From NCBI GenBank assembly GCA_911728455.2, contig OU452229.1, forward strand, positions 3,229,001 through 3,293,000: DNA of 64,000 nt, read 5' to 3'. Both the position numbers and the translations under genes were made by a program. Every line of letters starts with the position of its first letter. Position 1 is the first letter of the stretch. Source of the DNA: Marthasterias glacialis (Eukaryota > Echinodermata > Asteroidea > Forcipulatida > Asteriidae). Below are positions 13,214-25,124 of the stretch, one piece after another. The notes beneath the pieces were generated by a model that saw only the letters and a program-made list of their open reading frames with translations, was not told where the DNA came from and made no database searches.

Positions 13214-13998
13214 GGCTGTTGTCTAAAACGTGGATGCCCTTTGGAGAAACAGTTCTTGTATGACTTCACCTGCACGAACGGGAAAAACAGAAAATATTTA
13301 TAAACAATGAGAGTATAATGGTTTCTCAGACAAAACAAAAAGACGTGAAATCTGCAGGTTTGTAGGCTTTGTCGCACTTGGGAGTTCAACACCAAGAATT
13401 TGTTACATGTACTTGGCTTTTTCCACCTACATGTATACAATACGACCATAGAGTTTATGATATGACCAACTTACAATGTAAAGCTACAGCAGCAATAATT
13501 AGAGAATTAACAGTGTTGCTGAACACAACTTATTCTGAAGTACAAATAGAGTCAATACTTCCCTACATGTACTATGCACAACAACAGTGCCTCTGACGAT
13601 GCTGTGCTGATCACATCTGCATGCACAAATGATTAACAGATTAAAGTCCAACCAGTTCTCTAATGATAAAAGATAAAAACCCTTTACCCAACTCACTGCT
13701 CAACCTAACAGCCATGCATGCTGATGACTCAAACTACACCAGGGTTTACACAATAGAAACCAATAGAAAAATAGACATATATCATTTCCTGTCAAAGGCA
13801 GGAAATCAACATCATATCAAGAGTACAGAGATGAAGGCTGACCGTGACGCTTTTATACATATATCACGTACAATTTATAAGGTCATTTCTTTTTGAGATT
13901 CAAGGTCCACTCAACAATTCTGCATTCTACATTTCTGTTTCCCTGCCTAGAATTGTGTAGAAAATGCAAGACAAACTTTCAAGTTTCGTAAAAATGTT

Positions 13999-14070
13999 CC
14001 GTCCCAACTGTATAATCGTCCCAACTATAGTTGGGACCATCTCCCCACTTGACTGTTACAGTTGGGACGG
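13999..14070. repeat. Nested palindromes (GTCCCAACTATAGTTGGGAC)
   Basis: A perfect 20-bp palindrome, GTCCCAACTATAGTTGGGAC, lies at 14018-14037. It sits inside a perfect 14-bp inverted repeat, CCGTCCCAACTGTA (13999-14012) and TACAGTTGGGACGG (14057-14070). A third related palindrome, CCCAACTATAACTGGGA, follows at 14072. It lies about 0.8 kb upstream of the V-ATPase paralogue 1 start codon. Confidence 0.85.
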
Positions 14071-14983
14071 CCCAACTATAACTGGGATTGCGTGATAATG
14101 TAATCAGTCTGCGGGCCTCTACTAACAAGACTAAAGTAATTTTCGATCATCATAGGTTTCTTTTCACTTAGCACGAGGCTCGGAAGTGATATTCGGTAAT
14201 TAAGGCATGTTTGTGTTCCATCACACACCAGGGCCACCTATTGTTGCGACCACCCATGGATCGCTTTATGTTCTGTCCAACATGCGCGCTGTTCCATGTG
14301 TACAGCGCTACGACTGTCGTACTCCTGCTCTAGTCTTATTCCAGCAGTCTTCTTACTCCGGAAGAGAGGAGCGAGTAGACACTGTCTGTTTGCGTTCGGC
14401 GACGACAGCACGACAAATGACTACACACACAGAGCGCCACGAAAAAGAGTACAGGAGTGCGAGTCATAGAGCTGTGCAGCGCGCATGCACAACAGCAACC
14501 ATCATGGGATGGCTCCGACGATGTTCAAATGTGGCTGTATCAGCTCTTGAGATTTTTCATAAAATTCCACTACAATAAGTCATTATATCTCGAATCCAAT
14601 GTACTTGAGACTCTCGGGCAATGATGAAGAGATCATGGATGGAAAAATGTTGGTGTTCGTAGGGCCAAGAAGGGAGCAGAGGTAGTCCAGCGTATTGGCA
14701 CTATTTTTTATGGGGCTTGGACTTTGGTAAAATAATTAAATTCTCGAGACCACCTCTCTAACTAACCTAAGCCTAGTTAATTAATAAGACTAAAGAGTCA
14801 TACATTTAAATTAAATGGATATAGGCCGAGAACTTTTTTTTCTTGATTTTTGAGAGGGAAATAAAGTCCAAAGTCCGGAAATGAGGTACGGTAAAATAGC
14901 CTTTCGGAATTTTTACCGTCATCAGTAAAAATATCCACTGCTGCCTAAGCTAAATTGCATACACCTTGGTTTCATTTTCATAA

Positions 14984-15154
14984 TAGACCTTATGCATTGA
15001 CGTCATCACGCCGCCATCTTAGAGGTAAATCGATGATGTACATGGAAACGCAGAGATTTGTACGCGCAGCCCACAGGATTGGCCAATGAACAACCTCATT
15101 TTGACCTCTAGACGAGGGCGCCCTACTCAAATGACGTCATGTGCATAAGGTCTA
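14984..15154. mobile_element. 171-bp MITE with TAGACCTTATGCA ends
   Basis: The inverted ends are TAGACCTTATGCA and TGCATAAGGTCTA, with TGACGTCAT and ATGACGTCA just inside (CRE-like palindromes). It shares the TAGACC terminus with the other TA-flanked MITEs in this window but not their interiors. Confidence 0.75.
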
Positions 15155-15577
15155 TTCAATATTTACGAAACAAGAAAACTGAACTGAGTGGAAGACCTGG
15201 CTCTTTTTATAAGCCCAGTTTTAAAGCATTTGCAGGTGTAAAAATTGAGCAACTTTTGATCAAATACACCTAGTTTACAATTGCAACAATATTAACGAAA
15301 ATCAAATAAATTTTACCGCTTATTTGATGAAAATTTTAATCATTCAGCAGCAGCCACCACAGTCTTCGATGTCTGTATGTCTCGCCGATCAGTTTTTTTC
15401 CGGAATAAATTACATGACGTCATTTTACCGACAAATCACATGATAGTCTGGTAGTCAACATTCGATGTATTTGGTAAACGTCTACATAAAATGGGGACTA
15501 GTTTCATCATCACGTGCACCGTGCCGTACAAATTTAATTAAAACGTACACTTGATGTCTACTCGATTTTTTATTAAA

Positions 15578-15714
15578 GTCGTGTCAAAATTAGCGGCTTC
15601 GGCACTGCGGCTACAGCTTGATTTGCGCGTGAATGTGTTGAACCATAGGAGGCCCATAGCAACACCTTTAGCAACAGCCGCAGCCTTAGCCGCAGCGGTC
15701 AATTCCGACACGAC
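15578..15714. mobile_element. Short MITE with GTGTCNGAATTAGCGGC-type ends
   Basis: The left end GTCGTGTCAAAATTAGCGGC pairs imperfectly with the right end GCGGTCAATTCCGACACGAC. The interior is rich in GCNGC. A relative lies at 40770-40884, and probable decayed relatives lie near 37950-38067 and 43474-43604. Confidence 0.55.
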
Positions 15715-16268
15715 CCCCAAAAGATCCCATCTACTCTTTTTTACTTGAACATTCTCTTTTGGGGAACTGGTGTCGAAGTTTGCGGAAGTTCAGGGATGGG
15801 ATAAAATCGTTCATAAATACTACAGTTTTAAAGACTTACAATACAAACAGGCCTGGGTGGTGAGTAGTTTCTAAACTATGGATGTATTCATCACTTCCGA
15901 AAATATCCACTTAATATATTTGCCATATGACTATTTTATTTACTTTATTTCTATTTGGGGGATCATTATTAGCATTGCGATATGTTTCGGCCCAACTATT
16001 TTTTACTTATTTAATATTTGTTTAACTGTTGTTAGTGTTATCAATTATTAACATTATAAATAATATTAAATATCAAATATTTAATGCGTGTGAGGGCTTT
16101 GTCACAGAATATAATCACGAGGTGACATCTGGACTATTCTTTGCGTGGTGAAATGGCAAAGCCAGATTTCACCAGGTAATGTTATGTATTTGTCTTGTGC
16201 GACAAAAAAGTGCACAGTAAAATGTATTCAATATTTGTTTTTATATAAAATTTTAACTCACACATTCC

Positions 16269-17167
16269 TAGTTGCGATAATCGTAACCCTCCATCCTCCC
16301 GACGGTCGGAGACCGGAGGGTTACGACACAAGACTGGTATTATCCGTGTAACTAGCAGTTTTGACCAGTTTTTGCCAGACTCGTGATCAGATTCGTCCAT
16401 TTTTTCCACTTTCCAAAATCATGACAGACATTCTAAACACATGGAGTTGATCTTTATTGTATGACAACGTCATCTGGAACCCTTAAAACAACATCATGAA
16501 AATATTTGGCAGAAAAAACGACAAAAACTTACCAAAAGACTGACTGAATATATCCATAATCCATAGCGGGGCCAACTAGTGATTTTGAATGTCGCACTTG
16601 CTTGGCAACAACCAATCAGTGTGACCCAACCAAACACGCATCTGGACGAGCCATGGCTGTTGTATGCGTATCGGCCATTCCAGCTTGCAAACTCACCGCC
16701 TGTGTGTGTAAGCACCGATCCCCGGACCGAGTGCGCAGCATGAGTTTGCAAGCTGGAATGGCCGATACGCATACGACAGCCATGGCTCGTCCAGATGCGT
16801 GTTTGGTTGGGACACGCTGATTGGTTGTTGCCAAGCAAGTGCGACGTTCAAAATCACTAGTTGGCCCCGCTATGGATTATGGATATATTCGGTCAGTCTT
16901 TTGGTAAGTTTTTGTCGTTTTTTCTGCCAAATATTTTCATGATGTTGTTTTAAGGGTTCCAGATGACGTTGTCATACAATAAAGATCAACTCCATGTGTT
17001 TAGAATGTCTGTCATGATTTTGGAAAGTGGAAAAAATGGACGAATCTGATCACGAGTCTGGCAAAAACTGGTCAAAACTGCTAGTTACACGGATAATACC
17101 AGTCTTGTGTCGTAACCCTCCGGTCTCCGACCGTCGGGAGGATGGAGGGTTACGATTATCGCAACTA
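16269..17167. mobile_element. Foldback element with 427-bp arms and 9-bp target duplication
   Basis: Left arm 16269-16695 and right arm 16741-17167 are inverted copies around a 45-bp loop, symmetric throughout with no net indel and only a few substitutions in the stretches compared. The element is bounded exactly by the 9-bp direct repeat ACACATTCC (16260-16268 and 17168-17176). A subterminal hairpin is nested in each arm: CGTAACCCTCC (16282-16292) with GGAGGGTTACG (16315-16325). No transposase is present. A 9-bp duplication with long terminal inverted repeats is the hallmark of Mutator-like elements, so a non-autonomous MULE is the best reading. Confidence 0.85.
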
Positions 17168-17572
17168 ACACATTCCACAAACACAGATTCTTGTCAGTTG
17201 ATTTTGTTTTCACAATAAACACAAAAAATAGATGCGGAAATTCGTTCACTGGACACTCGGGAAAATTGTGAAAATCCCTTATAAACAACGTGGATGACTC
17301 CATCATGTGGATGTAGACAGCAACCTTGGGCATGTTGGTACACAAACGCACGAGCGCGCGAGTTAGCAATTTTATCCTCAAGAAAACCATGGTAAACTTG
17401 AGTAAAAACTAGTTATAACTGTCATTAATCCTTAACAAATTTGTTTTGTTCAAGGTGGCTTTTTATTTTGCTTAAAAACAATGTCTGAGGGAAAACGGAA
17501 AAACTGGAGGTCACAAAAACCATAGGTTAAAATTTTTCCAAATGTTTTCCACCTCTAATCCAGAGTGACAAG

Positions 17573-20500
17573 ATGGGGTCGCTCTTTCGTAGCGAGAAGA
17601 TGTGCCTGACTCAGGTTTTTCTTCAGACTGAGTCGGCATACAACTGCGTCGCTGAACTGGGAGAGCTTGGTTTAGTCCAGTTTAAAGATGTAAGTCATAG
17701 AAAGTTTAAACCTATTTATTCATACTCCCCGAAAATACCAGTAAATCAGGTGACAACATTTTCAATCAAAGGCCCAAGGATTTGGAACTCCATCCCACAC
17801 TCCCATCAAGAATTCTAGCTCCGTGGTCAATTTCAAGGGGGTCAGTACAGACATACCTGTTAAATCGGTAACTTCAATATCAGGCCAGGCCTGCACGTAC
17901 TCGTCATGCAGAGCCTTTGCACTCTTCGGTCTCCCCTTGATCGTTTCACTCTCTGCTGCTATGGATGGGCTCTCTTGTCTGAGCGCTGTGCGCTGGGCCT
18001 GGTGATGGTTTTTCCATTTGGCTTTTCGATATTATATCCCTTTCTTGGTCATTCTCGAGCGCTTTGTAACCATAGGAAATGGCGCTATGTTATAAATTTT
18101 GTTATTAATTAATAACAGTATTAAAAATGCATCCATAAAATTCAAACATCTTTTGCTATTAATATCATAATACTACACACACACACAATATGCAGCTCTG
18201 CAGGAGCAGATTACCAGCCAAAATACTGTGTAATGTACATTTTGTTTGTGGCTGGTTTTCATAGCGGACAAATTTCATAAGCAATATTGTTCAGCTAGCA
18301 GCTCCATGAAATTGAGCCCAGGTTTGTGGGATGAATGCTGTAGTCTAGAAAGGCGACCAAACCCAACTAACTGGGGCACCGCATCTTATTTTATTTTTTT
18401 AGTCTTTGCTTTTTAGAGCCCACCCAGTATACTAGGTGATTTTTAGTAAGAACTCCTACATGCACTGTGTGGTATTTGGTCTTAACTTAACTGTGCCAAC
18501 CTAGCCTTTATGTTGAGACATCCAGGACTTGCCCCCCCCCACCTCCTGACACCCCAGACCCCTCCCCCAGACTTTCAAAAATGTCAGTCCCAGTCTCTAA
18601 GCTCCCGGCCATCCAGTGCTGCACACCCCCCTCCCCCACCCCAGATCAGAGTAACAATATTCTGTAATAAAAAATAAAAAGTAGACACTTCTTCCAGAAC
18701 TTGTGTTACTCGGCAAGTCCTGAGCTAGAATCATGAGAAAGTGAGGTAACCACTCACCCTTTGCAGCCCCACCCTCTTTGAATCCCCACCCTCTTTGAAT
18801 CAACGACTAATCAACTATATCACAAAACATCTTCCAGCAAACCTGAAGCAGTGACCCACTAGTAACTACTACAGTGATGATGCTCTGTTCTCTTTCAGTT
18901 AAGTCCACATATGAATGCTTTCCAGCGTAAATATGTAAACGAGGTCAGACGCTGTGATGAGATGGAACGCAAACTACGTAAGTGCCTGTGGATTTTTAAT
19001 TCATAGAGGGTATTTAACTTTATTTTTAAAAATAGATTTGATCCTGGATGGGATGTGGCTCTTGATTTGGGTCTCTGTATACCCGAAGGAGCACAGCCTC
19101 AGTGAAATAGCAGTCGTGTTTTGTTTATTATTTGTATGGTTAAAGAAGAAAAAATATTGCCTAGGGTCATGTCACATGAGGCAATGTACTGGCAACCTGT
19201 TCCAGGCTATCGCTTAGAAGAAAGGGCATTCACTTTTTAATTTTCAGAAAGATTTCTTGGGATGGGATTGTAAGAACACTGATCAAAAAATGACTCCAGT
19301 CTTACTTGAGTGTTTAGCATGCAGTGCAGTTGGTTGCCTCCAAATAGATCGATCCATTAAGCCCCGCCCCTAAACATTGACCAATCACAGCATTGGCTAA
19401 ATCACCTCTGTACACTTGGGCAACACAATGTGTCTCTTCAATGCCACACTGCACGACGTGAGAGCGCGCGCTATAAGTACACTCTATAAGTACGCGCTAT
19501 AAGTACGCGCATGCATGTTTACATTTTCCGATGGGATTTTTATCGTGTCGGACTTTTGTCGGACTTACGGTGTCGTACCCAAGGCTGTGATTTGTCAACA
19601 CGTATGGGGGCTGGGCTTAATGGATCGGTCTATTGCCTTGTGTGACCCTTTTTCCTCATGGGGCAGGTAGACACGGAATTGAGCTTGTGACTAAATCATT
19701 TTAAGGCAATGATGGCTTTTGGCCCGGTCTTCTATACTGCCACAACAGCCAACAGTGTCAGCCTCTTCCACTAATGGCATCCGAAACACTGGCTGTAGAA
19801 ATGGCTACAGCTAGATCACTGCACCTGCCCAGCGTTCGGCTTTGCCACTGCAGCATACAGTTAAAGCCATAGCCAATAATGCTGCGTATGGATGCCTCGT
19901 CCAACTTTTAGGACTATGGCTGGTCAATAACACAAGAATTTCTGGTAATTTTTTCAGGATATGTAGAGAAGGAGATCAAAGGTGCAAAGGTTGGAATTGC
20001 AAAGCCAGACACGGAGGTAGCGGCTCCACCTCCAAGAGAGATGATAGACTTGGAGGTAAAACATTAAGTTAGAGCAAGACAGTTCTTTTTCAAAACTAAG
20101 AAGTCCCCTAGATTCTAAAATCTACTTTGCGGTTGTAAAAAAAACCCAGCAAGACAAGTTCTTACAAGAACATTCTACAAAAGTAGATATAATCACACGG
20201 TGTTACTGCAAACCAAATATATATTGTTACCTCACCATGCAATGCCTCAAAACCTATATAAGTTTTTTTTTAACTACAAAATAGGGGTGGGGGACCAGAT
20301 TATTTGAAGAAAAAAAGTTGTTGATGTTTAATTGTTAATGCTCATTTTCTTGCACCAATTTGGCAGTTGTGTTATGTTATGCTGTTGGACTCTGATAGAT
20401 TCAGGAAGCTTTCAAGTTGAAATCCTAGGAATTACGAGTTAACCCACTTACTTTCGGTGTACTCTCCTGCCCAACTGGCTCTTGCCACAAAACTTCACAG

Positions 20501-23500
20501 GAGACTGTGGAGACCAAGTCCACAGTACACAAGCTATGGGGTTTCCACATAATGCCAGCTGTGCAAACAGAAGAAACCCATGCACCCAACTCTAGCCTGG
20601 TAGGTACGGTACTTTGTGGCTGTCTCTGCCGCTGTGGCAGTCTCTGCCATTAATCCTTGCCCTTCTTGATCTGTTATTAATCCTGATCTATGTATCCAGG
20701 CGACCTTTGAGAAGATCGAGGTGGACTTGAAGGAGGTGAACAGCAATCATGAGACTCTGCAGCGAAACTACCTGGAGCTGACGGAGCATAGACATGTACT
20801 GAGAAACACCACTGACTTCTTTGCGGAGGTAAAGATGGTAGCTGAGGTGGTTTAAGGAATTACATAATTGGCCCAGTGACCAGGGGTAATAATGTTCGAA
20901 GCGCAATGATCATACTTGGAATTGCGCGATAAAAGAGGCGATTAATATTATTAACTTTTCGACCTCCGTAGAGTTAAGATCTGCAGAACTCAATTATTTG
21001 CGACAAACCATTGTGTTGTACTTTTCGTGATAGGCAGAGTTATTCCAACAAGACAAGGACCAGGAAGACGCTCGATCCACGGCATATCATCGTTTTGGTA
21101 TCGAAGACGGTGTCCGCCAGATTCACTCTCCAGTCAAATTTGGGTCAGTACATACTTGCCTCTGAGGGACCCCAACTCGATATGAAGCTGCAGTCCAAAA
21201 TAGGGTTAAAATTGCAGTTCTCATAATAGACTAATCCATTAAGCCCCGCCTACCTTAGCAATTGCCTAGTAACAGCTCATGGTGTGACTTTCTTGCCACG
21301 ATTGCAGCAGTGGTTCGATTGTGGCCACACACACGGATTGGATACACATATGTACATGGTTTTTGTGAATGGTATGGACATAGTTTCGTGGCCTTTTGAG
21401 CAGTGCCTCGAGCCCAAAGAACAATGCAGACGGGAACACTGTTAAACCACTTTACACAACTGCGCAGGGACCACTGCTGTGGGATTTGCACCACCAGAAA
21501 TACGAACAAATTAAAACAAAACAAACTTTAGTACAGTTGTGTCTGCTGTTGCGTGTAAGAACAATAGGGGCGGTTTGGTTTTCTAATGGGATTTTAGCAT
21601 GTCGGACTTTTGTCAGACTTTCAGTGGTGTTGTCAAGGCTGTGATTGGTCAATACGTTAGTAGGCGGGGCTTAATTGATCGGTCTATTGCATGAAGTTGA
21701 CTGAACTCAGTCAGAGTGGGTGCTTTACACAATGTCAATTTGAAATCTCAACATGACAGGTGTTCAAATTATAATGGAATTAATGATCACTTCATGAACT
21801 GTTGTAATGGAACTTTAAAAATTTGTGCGATCATCGTAACTCCTTCTTTTGGAGATAACTACAATTTTCTTATATCTTATGTCTTATTTTACGGGGTTTT
21901 TAGTTGAGCATGCAACTGCTCAGGTGTTCGGTTTTGTGTGGAAGACACTTTCCTCTCATTTTCTGGAAATTTGAATTCATGTCTGAAAATTGGCATGCCA
22001 TCATTTGTTACCCGTGACTGGAAGCTAAACTTCATTCTCAACATCATAAAAATATCATTAAAAAGATGTAAAGATAAGGCGTTGAAACAAGTCATTAACC
22101 AGTTGCCGCAGAAAGAGTGTCTTTAAAGGGAAGCTTTGTTCTCTTGGCTTTGTCAAGTCAAGGATTCTTTGTGCCAGCGTTACTCTCAATGAAAAATGAA
22201 TCCTGCAATTCTGAGAAAATTATCCCGTCAGGTTGGACTGGAAAAAAAGGATGATTAATAATACAAAATAATGTGCAGTTCTTATATAGCGCTTTATCAC
22301 ACCCGATGGGCGTCTCAAAGTGCGCATTATTTTTTCCTGCAAGGTATGATGAGTTACGTTTTTGAAGTATGAGACCGGTTCCTTTACATAGCACCATGTA
22401 AAGGTTTACAAGGTGCTTTATTGCAATCTGCAGCCGATCTAATCAGAAACACCGGGGCGAACCCCTTCTCTTTGTGATCAGTGCACTGGGTTCTTTTGCG
22501 TGCATTACACAACACGCAGGACCTACGGCTTTACGTCCCATCCGCAGGATGCAGCAATAATGATTAAGTGTCTTGTTTAAGGACAAAAGTGTTACGACCG
22601 GGACTCGAACCCACACTCTGCTGATGAGGAACACCAGAGCTTGAGTCTGGTGTTCTTATCGGCTCTGCCACGACCTGCCACAACTGGCGACAACTGGTTA
22701 ATGGTATTAGTCGTTGAATCCTTCATATTTTTGTATTTCTTTCTTGCCTAAACCTCACCAACAATCATGCCATAATACTTTGGACTGGTTCCATTCTTTC
22801 TACAGGTTTGTTGCTGGGGTGCTCGGTCGTGAGAGGGTACCGGCGTTTGAGAAGACGCTGTGGCGAGTGTGTCATGGTAACGTTTTCCTACGTCACTCTC
22901 CAATCGAGGAGCAGTTACAAGATCCAAGTACGGTATGTGATATAATTGGTTCTCATGCTGCGGCCATGTATGTCACATCCCGTGTCTGCATTGTACAAAA
23001 GTAAATGCTGTACCAATGATGGACCAGACTATTTGGCCTTCCAGCCTCAGTTTCGTTTTGGATTTCAAGATACGACAATTTCAAGATGCTGCACCAAGCA
23101 AAACCCTTTCAGCACTCCTCAAGCTTGAGATGTATTTTTGTTTCTTTAACCCTTACCCCTAGCGACCCACCCATATCTTCCAAAATACTCCACTCTCTGG
23201 CACCTCATCAGTCAACACCCAAATGTTTGGACTTGGATAAGATTGGTATGCCATTTCCAAAGAAATGCAATAGTTATTTGGACTTGAACTATCGTGTCCT
23301 ACAAAGTCAGACAGCTTTTTGGAGGGTTTTGGATCGTTTGGGCTAAAGCACAAAAGAAAATGTTTGGACACAACAACTCTGTTTCTTTTTACCCTTGTTT
23401 ATTTGTACTTTTTCGCAAATTGATGTAAATAATTTGTCCATACAGGGAGATGAGGTCTTCAAACATGTCTTTATAGCATTCTTCCAAGGGGAGCAACTAG

Positions 23501-25082
23501 GAGGGCGTGTCAAGAAGGTTTGCGAAGGGTGAGAAAACTTGTAAAAATATTCTTCTCTTTTTTTTCCCAGAATAAAATTTTGAAGTGGATAGGCTGAATT
23601 TTCTGAGAAAAATAGCACAATTTTTAGGGGCACCAAGGCAAAGACCAGGGCGCAATTTTGTATCAAGCAGACAAAAGTGCGTAAACAATTTCTTCTAAGC
23701 AAAAATAGGAGGATGCGGATCACAAACGGTTCATATGACGTGGTAATTTAGCTGTTAATCTTTTCGTGGTAAGCAAAATTATTTTGCACTTTGCTATTAA
23801 GTTCTTTGCTTGAGCAGCTCTATGAAATCGTGCTTAGGTCAACAGGGCAATTCTTCTGTAGTTTTGATGTGATTCATTGTGTGTTACTTCATTTGATTGT
23901 TTTCATTTTGGGATTTGACTAAAGGGTTAAAAGTTTGTTTGGTTTTGATTTTGATGGATGTGTTTTTCCTCTTTCTTACAACCACTTTCTTTGGCAACTG
24001 TTGTATTTGGCCACTTCAGTTGTTATTGTCTTTTCCAGATATTTTTTTATTTCATTTTTTTTTTTTAATTTGTAGTTGTTCGTCTTTTTTTCATGATATC
24101 GGAAATAGTGCAATATCTTTGCATCTCAATTTTAGAACCTTGTACCTCGCACTAAAGCACCTCCGTGCAAATGTGATGTATTTCGGCACATTACTGTATG
24201 GGTAAAACCAAAAAACCATGGTCTTTATCACAATTACAACTATTGCATCAATTAATTTGTAATCCTTGGGTCTTTTCCTACTACTAGGTTTCATGCCACC
24301 CTGTATCCGTGCCCGGAGAATGCCATGGAGAGAAGTGAAATGTGTACAGGGGTCGCCAAGCGACTTGAAGATCTGAAAAGGGTACTTGTGTTTCTTTTGC
24401 TTAATATTGTACCTCTAAGAAACTGAGAAGCATATTTTGTGCCTAAACCAGGCGCTTTCTGCCAAATCTCAGAACTGGGTTCCTTTTCTCATCCAATACA
24501 TGAAAATACAAGCTTTGAAATAACATCTTATTTGGGGCCTATTAGTGAAGTATTTCTCAACATGTAGAACGTTTTAGACATCATGGATAATGTGTTGGAT
24601 GTCTTCACTTTTAATGCAGTGTGTTCGATTCCCACCCGAGTGGTTTGCCTGTTGATTTATTAATTTTTTTCAAAAGACTTGGAAAGCACTGAGTATACAG
24701 TGCTTGTCACACATCGGTGCAAGGGTACAGCCAGAAATAATATTCTTTGTTTTCCATGCAGTTGTTACATCTATAGATGGGTTGCAATTTCTATTTTGGC
24801 TTGTGGCCGCTTCTATTTCTGTAAATTTCAACGCAGCGCTTGAGTTGCTTGCTAACCTTTCATAAAATTTTTTTATAAAATGCACACACTACGTGGTAGT
24901 ATTTACATGTAACGCACAGTTGTGCACTCGAAAATGAGCCGTCATTAAAGATGGCTGATTTGTCACATTGTTGACGTCATGTGCAACCCATCTATTAAAA
25001 AAAAAAAAAAGATTAGCTCTGAAAAACAAAAGGATATGCAGATTGCATTTAATCATCCAGAAAGTGGCTGGGGGAAGTTTTA

Positions 25083-25124
<42 letters not shown>

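Larger units (their letters stand above)
13270..17572. other. Divergent intergenic region between the two V-ATPase a genes
   Basis: This 4.3 kb must hold the promoters and 5' UTR exons of both paralogues. Separately listed elements occupy much of it: nested palindromes near 14.0 kb, a degenerate inverted repeat around 14.25-14.53 kb, MITEs at 14984-15154 and 15578-15714, and the foldback element at 16269-17167. The open frame at 14207-14578 overlaps the degenerate inverted repeat and has no recognisable protein. No TATA box or CpG island was placed with confidence. Confidence 0.6.

Noticed and set aside
14207-14578. 123-codon frame in the divergent intergenic region
   Set aside because: It overlaps a degenerate inverted repeat, is not similar to any family I know, and has no supporting splice signals.
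16182-17218. Two identical frames starting MEKMDESDHES on opposite strands
   Set aside because: They are the two inverted arms of the foldback element; no known protein and no sign of separate coding constraint.
22590-22680. Possible tRNA-Leu(CAA) gene
   Set aside because: The A and B boxes and anticodon arm are good, but the acceptor stem does not pair and a SINE body follows, so it is a SINE head.
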